Positions 42,459-50,893 of a stretch of DNA of 64,000 bases are shown piece after piece. Source of the DNA: Poindextera sp036272595. Its GTDB lineage: Bacteria; Pseudomonadota; Alphaproteobacteria; Caulobacterales; Caulobacteraceae. Below the pieces are notes generated by a model. The model saw only the letters and a program-made list of their open reading frames with translations, was not told the DNA's origin and did no database searches. The stretch is from contig DATAYM010000076.1 in assembly GCA_036272595.1 (NCBI GenBank), positions 73,447-137,446 of the forward strand, in the 5' to 3' direction. Within the stretch, counting starts at the first letter, position 1. Every line of letters starts with the position of its first letter. The position numbers were made by a program, and so were the translations under genes.

Positions 42459-43640
42459 CTAAGGCGTCGGCCGCAGCGCGCCTTTCAGCCAGGTGGCCGG
42501 ATCGACCGGCGTGTCCTTCCTGCGCACCTCGAAATAGAGCTGCGTCGGCTGGCCCGCCGGGGCCATGCGGCCGACCGCCTCGCCGGCCTTGACCAGCCGC
42601 CCCGGCGCCGCCTCGATCTGGCCCAGGCCGGCCAGCACCAGATGATAGTCGCCGCCCAGGCGCAGGATGACCACCGCGCCCCAGCCCTTCACCGGCCCGG
42701 CGTATTCGACCAGGCCCTCGGCGGGCGCCATCACCGCGACATCGGGCGCGGTGTCCCAGGTCCAGCCCTGGCTGCGCGAGCCGGCCGGCTCGGCGGCGCC
42801 GAACAGCCGCGTCGGCGTCCCGCCCACCGGCGGGGCGAAGATCTCGGCGCGGCCGAACGGGCCGGCGTGCTCGGGATTGGGCGGCTCGGAGCCCAGCGGC
42901 CTGGCCGGCGCCGCGGCGACGCCCCTGGCCAGGTCGCGCAACGCCTTGGCCCGGGCGTTCAGGGCGGCGACGTCGTCGGCCGCCTGCCTGGCCCTGGCCT
43001 CGGCCTTCCGTTCGAGCAAGGTCTTCTTGTCGATCAGGTTCTGGATCTGGGCGCGGGCCTGGGCGACGTTGCTTTCGGTGGTGAACAGATCCTCGCTGGC
43101 CATGTCGGCGCGCCGGCGGGTCTGGCGCAGGGCGGCGGCCTGCGCCTTCAGGGTGTCGGCTCGGGCCTGTAGCTGCGGCGTGATGGCGCGGATCAGGATG
43201 GCGGCGCGCACGGCGTCCTTCACCTCGTGCGGATCGACGAACAGGGCCGGCGGCGGCTCGCGGCGGAACAGTTCCAGCGCCGCCAGGAAGCGCGCGGTCT
43301 CGGCCCGCTGGGCGCCCAGCTTTTCCTTCAGCTGGTTCTCCTCGGCGTTCAGGGCCGCCAGCCTGAGGCGCTTGCCGCTGACCGCCTGTTCGCCGCCGGC
43401 GACGGCGCGGTCCAGCTCGGCCAGCTGGGCGTTCAGGCCGGCGATCTCGCTCCGGGCGGCGTCGGCGTCGGCCAGAGCGCCGGCGCGGTCGCGCTCGCGG
43501 TCCATGGCCTCGGCCTCGATCGCCAAAGCGCCCTGAGGCGAGGGGGCGCCCTGAGGCGAGGGCGCGGGCGCGGCGCGGCCGGCGTCCACGCCCGCCAGCA
43601 CCGTCAGCCCAAGGATGAGACCGCCGATTCGCCCGATCAT
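42459..43640 (-). CDS. envC: EnvC-like murein hydrolase activator with degenerate LytM domain
   Basis: 393 aa. Signal peptide 1-23, then an APSPQG tandem, a long coiled coil (about 40-250) rich in Ala/Glu/Arg/Gln, and a C-terminal LytM/M23 fold (about 265-385). The zinc ligands of active M23 enzymes are gone: the first His is replaced in the GWTWDTAPD region, and the final HxH is LYF in QLYFEVR. This is the EnvC/NlpD pattern, where the domain activates amidases rather than cutting itself. Placement between rlmH and ctpA is conserved. Confidence 0.88.
   Translation of the reverse strand: MIGRIGGLILGLTVLAGVDAGRAAPAPSPQGAPSPQGALAIEAEAMDRERDRAGALADADAARSEIAGLNAQLAELDRAVAGGEQAVSGKRLRLAALNAEENQLKEKLGAQRAETARFLAALELFRREPPPALFVDPHEVKDAVRAAILIRAITPQLQARADTLKAQAAALRQTRRRADMASEDLFTTESNVAQARAQIQNLIDKKTLLERKAEARARQAADDVAALNARAKALRDLARGVAAAPARPLGSEPPNPEHAGPFGRAEIFAPPVGGTPTRLFGAAEPAGSRSQGWTWDTAPDVAVMAPAEGLVEYAGPVKGWGAVVILRLGGDYHLVLAGLGQIEAAPGRLVKAGEAVGRMAPAGQPTQLYFEVRRKDTPVDPATWLKGALRPTP
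43530..43565. repeat. 18-bp tandem duplication inside envC
   Basis: 43530-43547 and 43548-43565 differ at one base and encode the repeated APSPQG hexapeptide just after the signal peptide. It keeps frame and would be length-variable between strains. Confidence 0.8.
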
Positions 43641-43680
43641 GGGCGCAAGGCTAAGCCATATTGCGCCGAGATTGCGGCCG

Positions 43681-44145
43681 TCACTCGCGATGGTAAGGCT
43701 GGCCGGCGAGGATGGTCGCGGCCCGATAGACCTGTTCGGCCAGCATCAGCCGGGCCAGGGCGTGCGGCCAGGTCTGCGGCCCGAACGCCAGCCGCTCGCG
43801 GGCGGTGCGGATGACGCTGGAATCCAGCCCGTCGGCGCCGCCGATGACGAAGACGGTGTGGCGATTGCCCTGGTCGCGCAGCTGGGCCAGCCGATTGGCC
43901 AGCTCGCGCGAGGTCAGTCCCTTGCCGTGCTCGTCGCAGGCGATGACGTGGGCGTCGGCGAAATGGGGGGCCAGGACCTCGGCCTCGGCCTGCTTGCCGG
44001 GCTTGCGCGCCTCGACCTCGACGATCTCCACCGGTCCGAGACCGAGGGCGCGGCCGACACCGGTGGCGCGCTCCGCATAGGCGGCGGCCAGGGCCTGTTC
44101 GGCGGTGCGGCCGAGTTTCCCGACCGCCAGGAGCGTGATCTTCAA
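43681..44145 (-). CDS. rlmH: 23S rRNA pseudouridine(1915) N3-methyltransferase
   Basis: 154 aa, full length. KITLLAVGKLG opens the SPOUT fold; VIACDEHGKGLTSRELA, FVIGGADGLD (knot Gly-rich loop) and the C-terminal LMLAEQVYRAATILAGQPYHRE are diagnostic. It methylates pseudouridine 1915 in helix 69 of assembled 70S ribosomes. It is 4 bp downstream of rsfS, the conserved pairing. Confidence 0.97.
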   Translation of the reverse strand: MKITLLAVGKLGRTAEQALAAAYAERATGVGRALGLGPVEIVEVEARKPGKQAEAEVLAPHFADAHVIACDEHGKGLTSRELANRLAQLRDQGNRHTVFVIGGADGLDSSVIRTARERLAFGPQTWPHALARLMLAEQVYRAATILAGQPYHRE

Positions 44146-44149
44146 CCGC

Positions 44150-44602
44150 TCAGTTGGCGGCGGCCCGCTTGGGCGGCTCGACCGACCAGATCTTTTCGAG
44201 GTTGTAGAAGGCGCGGACCTCGGGCCGGAACAGATGGACGATGACGTCGCCGGCGTCGATCAGCACCCAGTCGCAGTGGGGCAGGCCCTCGACGCGCGCC
44301 TTGCCGTGGCCGGCGTCCTTCAACGCCCGCAACAGGTGGTCGGCGATGGCGCCGACATGGCGGTGCGAGCGGCCGGAGGCGACGATCATGGCGTCGGCCA
44401 CCGAGCTCTTGTCCTTGAGATCGATCAGGATGACGTCCTGGGCCTGGTCGTCTTCGAGCCGGGCCAGGATCAGGTCGCTCAAAATGCCCTGCAGAACGGG
44501 ACTTAACGGGTCGTCCAGGGAAGGCGCGGCCGACGGGGCCGGGTCTTCGGATGCGCTAGGCGCGGTCGCGCGATTCAGCGGCGTGAGCTCCTCTTCAGCC
44601 AC
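44150..44602 (-). CDS. rsfS: Ribosomal silencing factor RsfS
   Basis: 150 aa. ARLEDDQAQDVILIDLKDKSSVADAMIVASGRSHRHVGAIAD (recognised in sections LIDLKDKS, ASGRS and HVGAIAD) and DWVLIDAGDVIVHLF are the RsfS/Iojap pattern. It binds L14 and blocks subunit joining when nutrients are low. An extra 35-residue Ser/Ala/Pro N-terminal region precedes the domain. nadD, its usual neighbour, is separated here by two unrelated genes. Confidence 0.96.
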   Translation of the reverse strand: MAEEELTPLNRATAPSASEDPAPSAAPSLDDPLSPVLQGILSDLILARLEDDQAQDVILIDLKDKSSVADAMIVASGRSHRHVGAIADHLLRALKDAGHGKARVEGLPHCDWVLIDAGDVIVHLFRPEVRAFYNLEKIWSVEPPKRAAAN

Positions 44603-44656
44603 ATAGCAGCGTTCACCCTATCACGGCCGGGCGCTTCGGTCAGGTGGAAATCGGGA

Positions 44657-45328
44657 TCAGGCTTCGCCGGTCAGCATCAAGTCTTCGTAAAAGGCCCCGA
44701 AGGGCAGGGTCGGGTGGCGGATCTGGATCTCCAGCACCCAGAGGCCGGAGGTGGGCGAATAGGGCGCGGCGGCCAACGGACCCTTGTGGATGGCCGAGTG
44801 CGGGAAGTCGGACAGCCGGTGGCCGGCCATGTCCAGGTTGAGCAGCCAGCCCATCCTCTCCGCCTCTTCCGTCGCATGCTGGTAGAGCGCCGCGCCGCTG
44901 AGATGCTCGGCGCGCCAGCGGTCCTGGACGCGGTCGAACAGGGTCCGCACGTCGCGGGCCGCGGCGTGCATCACCGGGTCGTCGCCGACCACGAAGGTGT
45001 CGCCGCCGTCCCCCTCCCACTTCCGCCAGACCGGGCCGATGTCGATGAAGAAGATGTCGTTCTCGCCGAGGATGGTCTCCACCGACGGCTTGCCGAAGGT
45101 CTTCAGGGTGTTCTCGCCGAACCGCACATAGATCCCGTGCCAGCCGCGCTGCAGGTCGGCCGCGGCCAGCACCGCTTGCGCCAGTTCGACCGCGGCCGCC
45201 TCGGTCATGCCCGGCGCGATCCCCTCGGCGATGGCGTGGATGGCGGCGCGGGTGCGGGCGCGGGCCTCCAGCAGCATGGCGGCGTCATAATGCTCGCCGA
45301 CCGCTTCCTCGGCGCGCTGGTCCGTCAT
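44657..45328 (-). CDS. M24 (aminopeptidase P/creatinase-like) family protein
   Basis: 223 aa. GMTEAAAVELAQAVL is the first helix of the pita-bread fold; FFIDIGPVWRKWEGDGGDTFVVGDDP carries the two metal aspartates (ID-G, DGGDTF); NLDMAGHRLSDFPHSAIH supplies His; WVLEIQIRH supplies Glu. The chain lacks the N-terminal creatinase domain and is short for the family (single domain). It may be a dipeptidase or a non-peptidase member. It lies 54 bp upstream of rsfS on the same strand. Confidence 0.85.
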   Translation of the reverse strand: MTDQRAEEAVGEHYDAAMLLEARARTRAAIHAIAEGIAPGMTEAAAVELAQAVLAAADLQRGWHGIYVRFGENTLKTFGKPSVETILGENDIFFIDIGPVWRKWEGDGGDTFVVGDDPVMHAAARDVRTLFDRVQDRWRAEHLSGAALYQHATEEAERMGWLLNLDMAGHRLSDFPHSAIHKGPLAAAPYSPTSGLWVLEIQIRHPTLPFGAFYEDLMLTGEA

Positions 45329-45416
45329 GGCCTTAGGTCTCCCGTTCAGCGCCTTGATAAGGCTGTACGCCTCGGGGCGACCGACAGGTAGTCTTGCCCG
45401 CGAACGGGGGGTGGCG

Positions 45417-45767
45417 ATGGACGAGACGCGCGACGTGCAGCTGTTTTCCTACGGCACCCTGCGCCAGGCGGGGGTGCAGCTGGCCTCGTTCGGCCGCCTG
45501 TTGGAGGGCCGTGAGGACGCGCTGCCCGGCTACCGCTGTTCGATGGTCGAGATCACCGACCCCGAGGTGCTGGCGACCAGCGAGGCGCGCTTCCACCCGA
45601 TCGCCGAGCCCACCGGCGACCCGGCCGACGAGACGCCGGGCATGGTCTTCCAGATCACCGCGGCCGAACTGGCCGCCGCCGACGCCTATGAGGTGTCCGA
45701 CTATCGGCGCGTTCGGGTGACGCTGAAGTCGGGCGTGGATGCGTGGGTCTACGTGCGAGCAGGATAA
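45417..45767 (+). CDS. Gamma-glutamylcyclotransferase-like (AIG2) protein
   Basis: 116 aa from ATG 45417 with GGGGGGTGG upstream. FSYGTLRQ near residue 10 is the GGCT/AIG2 phosphate-like loop; LPGYRCSMVEI and GMVFQITAAELAAADAYE follow, and the last pair of acidic residues (Asp-Ala-Tyr-Glu) includes the catalytic Glu of the fold; SDYRRVRVTL closes the barrel. It probably cyclises gamma-glutamyl amines or peptides. Lone plus-strand gene within the minus block, 6 bp from the nadD stop. Confidence 0.87.
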   Translation: MDETRDVQLFSYGTLRQAGVQLASFGRLLEGREDALPGYRCSMVEITDPEVLATSEARFHPIAEPTGDPADETPGMVFQITAAELAAADAYEVSDYRRVRVTLKSGVDAWVYVRAG

Positions 45768-45772
45768 GCCCA

Positions 45773-46348
45773 CTAATGGGGCTCGCCGCGCGCCCGCGCC
45801 CGGATCGCGGTCGACGATTCGAAATTCAGCGGCGCCGGCAGGTAGATCCAGGCGGGCGGGCGCATGGCGGCCAGGCGCGGGGCGGCGCTGACCGGCCGGC
45901 GGGCGAAGGCGAAGCGGCGGGCGGCCGGGGCGAGGCGCCCTTGCAGGCCCCAGCCCGGCCGCGCCACCACGCAGACCGGAACCAGCCGCATGATCTGATC
46001 CCAGCCGCGCCAGCGGTGGAAGCTGGCCAGGTTGTCCGCTCCCATCAGCCAGACGAAGCGCACGGAGGGATAGCGGGCGCGCAGGATGCGGATCAGGTCG
46101 ATGGTGTAGCGCGAGCCCAGCCGGGCCTCGAGGTCGGAGACGATCATGCCCGGCCCGGTCGCGAAGGCGCGGGCGCTCTCCATCCTGGCCGCCAGGCTGG
46201 CCGTGCCCTTGGCGCTCTTCAGCGGGTTCTGCGGCGAGACCAGCCAGATCACCTTGTCCAGACCGAGCCGCCCCAGCGCCGTGCGCGCAATGTGCGCGTG
46301 GCCCTCATGGGCCGGATTGAACGATCCGCCGAGGAGGCCGACGCGCAT
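45773..46348 (-). CDS. nadD: Nicotinate-nucleotide adenylyltransferase
   Basis: 191 aa from ATG 46348. VGLLGGSFNPAHEGHAHIA contains the nucleotidyltransferase GSFNP-H-GH motif; WLVSPQNPLKS and RMESARAFA follow; VWLMGADNLASFHRW is diagnostic of NadD; the end ESSTAIRARARGEP is the ISSTxIR motif. It makes deamido-NAD. The frame is open to 46432, overlapping proA by 35 nt, so a longer start cannot be excluded; conservation begins at MRVGLLGG. Confidence 0.95.
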   Translation of the reverse strand: MRVGLLGGSFNPAHEGHAHIARTALGRLGLDKVIWLVSPQNPLKSAKGTASLAARMESARAFATGPGMIVSDLEARLGSRYTIDLIRILRARYPSVRFVWLMGADNLASFHRWRGWDQIMRLVPVCVVARPGWGLQGRLAPAARRFAFARRPVSAAPRLAAMRPPAWIYLPAPLNFESSTAIRARARGEPH

Positions 46349-46397
46349 GCCGGGCCGGAGGTCGAAACCCGGCCGAAGCGCGCGTCGTCCCCCGGCT

Positions 46398-47672
46398 TCA
46401 CGCGCGCGTCTGGCCGGCCCCGTGGACCACATATTTGAAGATCGTCAGCTGTTCGGCGCCCACCGGGCCCCTGGCGTGCAGCTTGTCGGTGGCGACGCCG
46501 ATCTCGGCGCCGAAGCCGAACTCGCCGCCGTCGGAAAACTGCGGCGAGGCGTTGACCACCACCACGGCTGAATCGACGCCGGCGGTGAAGGCGTCCTCGA
46601 CCGTTTTGTCCTCGGCGACGATGGCGTCGGTGTGGCCGGAGCCGTAGGCGCGGATATGGTCGATGGCGCCGTCGACCCCGTCGACCACCGCGACCGAGAG
46701 GATCGGCGCGAGGTATTCGGTGGTCCAGTCGTCCTCGCTGGCCGGGGCCATCCGGGTGACGATGGCGCGGGCGGCGTCGTCGCCGCGCAGCTCGCAGCCG
46801 GCGGCGATCAGGTCGGCGGCGATCGGCGGCAGGATGCGCGCCGCGGCGGCGCGGTCGACCAGCAGGGTCTCGGTGGTCTGGCAGACCGTCACCCGGCGCA
46901 TCTTGCCGTTCAGCACGATGGCGCGAGCCTTCGCCATGTCCGCCGAGGCGTCGACATAGATGTGGCAGAGGCCTTCCAGGTGGCCGAGCACGGGGGCCTT
47001 GGCCTCGGCCTGGACCCGGGCGACCAGGCCCTTGCCGCCACGCGGGATGATCAGATTGATGCTGCGGTCGAGGCCGCCAAGGATCAGGCCGACGGCGGCG
47101 CGGTCGGCCACCGGCACGATCTGCACGCAGGCGCCCGGCAATCCCGCCTCGACCAGTCCCTGTTCCAGCGCGCCATGGATGGCCAGGGCCGAGCGCAGGC
47201 ATTCGGAGCCCGAGCGCAGGATCACCGCATTACCCGAGCGCACGCAGAGGGCCGCGGCGTCGGCGGTGACGTTGGGCCGGCTCTCATAGATCATGGCGAT
47301 GACCCCGATGGGGGTGCGCACCCTGGCGATCTGAAGCCCGTTCGGCCGCGTCCACTCGGCGATCACCGCCCCGACCGGATCGGGGATGGCGGCGACCTCG
47401 TCCAGGCCCCTGGCGATGGCCTCGATCCGGGCGGGATCGAGGGTCAGCCGATCCTGCATGGCGGCGGTCAGGCCGGCGGCGCGGCCGGCGGCCTGGTCCT
47501 CGGCGTTGGCGGCCAGGATCTCGGCCGATCGCGCCCGCAGCGCCCGCGCCATGCCGGCGATGGCCGCCGTGCGCGTCTCGGCGCTGGCCAGCCGCAGCGC
47601 CTCGGCGCCCAGCCTGGCGTTGCGTCCCATCGCCCTCATCAAGGCGTCCAGATTGAGGCCCGCGTCGTCCAT
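46398..47672 (-). CDS. proA: Gamma-glutamyl phosphate reductase
   Basis: 424 aa from ATG 47672. RVRTPIGVIAMIYESRPNVTAD binds NADP; LRSGSECLRSA, IIPRGGKGLVA, and the catalytic Cys in MRRVTVCQTTETLLV; VVVNASPQFSDGGEFGFGAEIGV and the final GPVGAEQLTIFKYVV are typical. It reduces gamma-glutamyl phosphate to the semialdehyde for proline. The kinase partner proB is 2 kb away on the same strand, split from it by a plus-strand gene. Confidence 0.97.
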   Translation of the reverse strand: MDDAGLNLDALMRAMGRNARLGAEALRLASAETRTAAIAGMARALRARSAEILAANAEDQAAGRAAGLTAAMQDRLTLDPARIEAIARGLDEVAAIPDPVGAVIAEWTRPNGLQIARVRTPIGVIAMIYESRPNVTADAAALCVRSGNAVILRSGSECLRSALAIHGALEQGLVEAGLPGACVQIVPVADRAAVGLILGGLDRSINLIIPRGGKGLVARVQAEAKAPVLGHLEGLCHIYVDASADMAKARAIVLNGKMRRVTVCQTTETLLVDRAAAARILPPIAADLIAAGCELRGDDAARAIVTRMAPASEDDWTTEYLAPILSVAVVDGVDGAIDHIRAYGSGHTDAIVAEDKTVEDAFTAGVDSAVVVVNASPQFSDGGEFGFGAEIGVATDKLHARGPVGAEQLTIFKYVVHGAGQTRA

Positions 47673-47774
47673 GGCTGGGGTTTCGCGGCAATGGGCGGAT
47701 TTTGCAAGCCTGTCGACGCCGCAACACAAGCTCGGCCGCTTTCGCTCAGGCCGGTTCTTTTGTACCTATGCAAC

Positions 47775-49583
47775 ATGAGGCTGCATCCGATCCTGGGTTG
47801 GCTCCTGGCGCCGATCGTCGCGCTGACGGGGTTTTCGGCGGACGCCGCCTGCACGCTCGCCAAGCTTCCGGACCTTCCCGTGACCATGCGGGGTCCGCGC
47901 GCCATGATCACGGCCAAGGTCAACGGCGCGGACGGCCTGTTCGTGGTGGACAGCGGCGCCTTCTTCAGTTCGATCAGCCCGGCGAGCGTCGGCAAATACA
48001 AGCTGAGCCGCGGGCAGGCGCCGTTCGGGATGTATCTTTCCGGCGTCGGGCATGGCGCGGCGGACTTCTCCGTCTCGAGGGCCGAAACGTTCGATTTCGA
48101 CAGCATGCCCATGCACAATGTCGACTTCATCGTGCTCGACAGAGGGCGAGGCGCCAGCGATGACGGATCGATCGGGCAGAATATTCTAGGCGGCCCGGAC
48201 GTGGAGTACGACCTTGCGAACGGGGCGATCCGGCTGTTCAAGCCGACCGGTTGCCGCGACGCCTCCCTGGCCTATTGGACCACGTCCGACAGCTATTCGG
48301 TGGCCGATCTGCAATATCAACAGCCGCTGTTTCCGCCGACGGCCGAGGCCACGATCAACGGAACAAGGATTCGCGTCACCTTCGATACGGGCTCGCCCCG
48401 CTCGATGCTGTCGCTCTCGGCCGCCGCCAGGGCTGGGGTGAAGCCCACCGATCCCGGGGTCGAACCCGCAGGTTACAGCAGCGGCATCGCCCTGCGCAGC
48501 CAGTTCAGGCTTTGGCGCGGCCGTTTCGCCAGCTTCAAGCTGGGCGGCGAGGAGATCAAGAACTCGCCGCTGCTGTTCGGCGATCTGGATCTGATGAACG
48601 CCGACATGCTGATCGGCGCGGACTTCTTCCTGTCGCATCGCATTCTCGTGTCGAACAGCCAGCACAAGATCTATTTCACCTACAACGGCGGACCGGTGTT
48701 CAACCTCGACAGCGCGCCGCTGGAGCCCGTCGCGGCGGCGGCCGCCGCCCCGACGTCGGCGGCTGGCGCGCCGCCGGCCGCCGCTGGGCCGGCCGAAGCC
48801 GCTGCGGATGCACCGCAGGATGCGCCCGGCTACGCCCGCCGCGGCGCCGCGCGCACCTCGCGCCGGGAGTATCCGGAGGCGATCGCCGACTTCACCAAGG
48901 CCATCGCGCTCGCCCCCGCCGATCCGGACTATCCCTATCACCGCGGACTTGCGGAGCTCGGCAATCATCAGCCTTTCCTCGCCATGGCGGACTTCGAGGC
49001 GGCGCTGAAGCTGAAGCCCGATGACGTGCGCATCCTGGTCACGCGCGCCGAGGTCTATTGGGGCGCCCGTCAGCCCGACCAGGCCGCGGCCGATCTGGCC
49101 GCCGCCGACCGGGCGGCGGAAAAGGACCCGGACAAGCGGCTGGCGATCGCCGCCGCTTATGCCAGCATGCACCGGTACAAGGAGGTGATCCCCGAGCTGG
49201 ACCAGTGGATCGCCGCCCACCCCATCGACGAGCATCGGTCCGAAGCCTTCAATGCGCGGTGCTGGGCCCGCGCCCAGCTGGGGATCGAGCTGGACAAGGC
49301 CCTGGCCGACTGCAACGAAGCGCTCAGGCTCGACCCGGGCGATCCGATGACGCTCGACAGCCGCGGCCTGGTCTTCGTGCGCACCGGCCAGTCCGACAAG
49401 GCGATCGCCGACTACAACGCGGCGCTGCGCCTGCGTCCGAACCTGCCCTGGTCGCTCTATGGCCGCGGCCTCGCCGAGCTGCGCAAGGGCATGGCCGCCG
49501 AGGGCCATGCCGACATCCAGGCGGCCACCGCCCTCGACCCCCGCCTGCCGGACGAGGCCAAGCCCGCCGGGCTGACGCCCTAG
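47775..49583 (+). CDS. Secreted double-retropepsin plus TPR protein
   Basis: 602 aa. Signal peptide 1-25 (LGWLLAPIVALTGFSADA). Two retroviral-type aspartyl protease units: FVVDSGAFFSSIS near 56-68 and VTFDTGSPRSMLSL near 202-215, each with the D-[ST]-G loop; the second is followed by DMLIGADFFLSHRI, the IGxDF flap-end motif. After an Ala/Pro linker (about 315-355) come about six TPR-like repeats (YPEAIADFTKAIALAP, QPDQAAADLAAADR, ALADCNEALRLDP, KAIADYNAALRLRP). It is probably a periplasmic or surface protease or peptide-binding protein. No SD is visible at the ATG. Confidence 0.88.
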   Translation: MRLHPILGWLLAPIVALTGFSADAACTLAKLPDLPVTMRGPRAMITAKVNGADGLFVVDSGAFFSSISPASVGKYKLSRGQAPFGMYLSGVGHGAADFSVSRAETFDFDSMPMHNVDFIVLDRGRGASDDGSIGQNILGGPDVEYDLANGAIRLFKPTGCRDASLAYWTTSDSYSVADLQYQQPLFPPTAEATINGTRIRVTFDTGSPRSMLSLSAAARAGVKPTDPGVEPAGYSSGIALRSQFRLWRGRFASFKLGGEEIKNSPLLFGDLDLMNADMLIGADFFLSHRILVSNSQHKIYFTYNGGPVFNLDSAPLEPVAAAAAAPTSAAGAPPAAAGPAEAAADAPQDAPGYARRGAARTSRREYPEAIADFTKAIALAPADPDYPYHRGLAELGNHQPFLAMADFEAALKLKPDDVRILVTRAEVYWGARQPDQAAADLAAADRAAEKDPDKRLAIAAAYASMHRYKEVIPELDQWIAAHPIDEHRSEAFNARCWARAQLGIELDKALADCNEALRLDPGDPMTLDSRGLVFVRTGQSDKAIADYNAALRLRPNLPWSLYGRGLAELRKGMAAEGHADIQAATALDPRLPDEAKPAGLTP

Positions 49584-49732
49584 CGCCGCGCCGCGACCAC
49601 GAAGGCCACGACGGCCAGGTTGACGGCGAGCAGTGCGACACAGAGGCCCAGCGTCACCAGCCACCCCTCCCAGGTGATCGGCGTCCAGCCGTAGCCGAGC
49701 GTGCGGCTGCGAAACCACGGACCCTTGCTCAT
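49580..49732 (-). CDS. Small single-pass membrane protein
   Basis: 50 aa from ATG 49732. GPWFRSRTLGYGWTPITWEGW precedes one hydrophobic helix (LVTLGLCVALLAVNL, about 26-47) and a basic end. Aromatic residues (W, Y, F) cluster before the membrane segment. I recall similar 50-60 residue proteins in Caulobacterales and other alphaproteobacteria. The start could be 49768 (12 residues longer). The stop overlaps that of the TPR gene by 4 nt. Function unknown. Confidence 0.65.
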   Translation of the reverse strand: MSKGPWFRSRTLGYGWTPITWEGWLVTLGLCVALLAVNLAVVAFVVAARR

Positions 49733-49771
49733 GAAAGCGATTTCACGAGCGATCGGGCCTTTTGGCAAGGG

Positions 49772-50893
49772 CTAGACGCTGAGCGCCAGGTCGTCGGCGT
49801 GGATCAGGGTGGCGCCGGCGGTGTAGCCGAGCAGGGCCTCGATGTCGGAGGAGCGGGCGCCGGCGATCTTCTCGGCCTCGCGGGCGTCGTAGCGGCTGAG
49901 CCCGCGGGCGATCTCGCCGCCCTGTTCGTCGCGCACCACCACAGCGTCGCCCTTTTCGAAACGGCCCTCGACCACCCGCACCCCGGCCGGCAGCAGCGAC
50001 TTGCCGGCCTTCAGCGCCGTGGCCGCGCCGGCGTCGACGATGAAGGCGCCCTGAGGGGCGAGCGAGCCGGCGATCCAGGCCTTGTAGGCGGCCGAGGGCG
50101 TCGTGCTCGCCTCGATCAGGGTCGAGCGGTCGCCGGTCTCGACGGCGTTCAGTGGCGCGGGCCTGGCGCCGAGGGCGATCAGGGTGGCGCAGCCGGCGCT
50201 GGCGGCGATGCGGGCGGCGGCGAGCTTGGTGGCCATGCCGCCGGAGCCGACCCCCGCCTCGGTGTTCACCCCGCCGGCCATGGCGTCGATCTCCGGCGTC
50301 AGCTCGCTGACCAGCGGGATGTGGCGGGCGGCCTTGTCGCGGCGCGGGTCGGCGGAATAGAGGCCGTCGATGTCCGACAGCAGCACCAGAAGGTCGGCGC
50401 CGATCATCTGGGCCACCCGGGCGGCCAGCCGGTCGTTGTCGCCGTAGCGGATCTCCTCGGTGGCGACGGTGTCGTTCTCGTTGATCACCGGGGTGACCCC
50501 CAGCCCCAGCAGCCGCTCCAGCGTGGCGCGGGCGTTGAGCCAGCGCCGCCGGGTCTCGGTGTCGTCGGGGCTGAGCAGCACCTGGGCGGCGATCATCCCG
50601 TGCGGATTGAACGCTTCCTCCCAGGCATGCATCAGAAGCGACTGGCCGGTGGCCGCGGCGGCCTGCTTGGCCGGCAGGTCGAGGCGCTTGCGGCCAAGGC
50701 CGAGGCGCTGGCGGCCGAGGGCCACGGCGCCGGACGAGACCACCAGCAGCTCCTGGCCGCGGGCGCGGATGCGGGCGGCGTCCTCGGCGAAGGAGGCCAG
50801 CCAGCCGCGGTGCACCGAGCCGTCCGCCGGGTTGACCAGGATGGACGAGCCGACCTTGACCACCAGCCGCCGGGCCCTGGCGATGCGGCTCAT
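49772..50893 (-). CDS. proB: Glutamate 5-kinase
   Basis: 373 aa. ARRLVVKVGSSILVN is the amino-acid kinase start; VVSSGAVALGRQRLG, PVINENDTVATEEIRYGDND and GADLLVLLSDIDGLY bind glutamate and ATP; GGMATKLAAARIA follows; residues about 275-373 are the PUA domain (GAFIVDAGAATALKAGKSLLPAG). It phosphorylates glutamate, the committed step to proline, and is normally feedback-inhibited by proline. The ATG overlaps the obg stop by 4 nt (ATGA). Confidence 0.97.
   Translation of the reverse strand: MSRIARARRLVVKVGSSILVNPADGSVHRGWLASFAEDAARIRARGQELLVVSSGAVALGRQRLGLGRKRLDLPAKQAAAATGQSLLMHAWEEAFNPHGMIAAQVLLSPDDTETRRRWLNARATLERLLGLGVTPVINENDTVATEEIRYGDNDRLAARVAQMIGADLLVLLSDIDGLYSADPRRDKAARHIPLVSELTPEIDAMAGGVNTEAGVGSGGMATKLAAARIAASAGCATLIALGARPAPLNAVETGDRSTLIEASTTPSAAYKAWIAGSLAPQGAFIVDAGAATALKAGKSLLPAGVRVVEGRFEKGDAVVVRDEQGGEIARGLSRYDAREAEKIAGARSSDIEALLGYTAGATLIHADDLALSV

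Noticed and set aside
46632..47774. Upstream extension of the retropepsin-TPR gene through proA
   Set aside because: It is the antisense of proA; the signal peptide and conserved domain begin at 47775.
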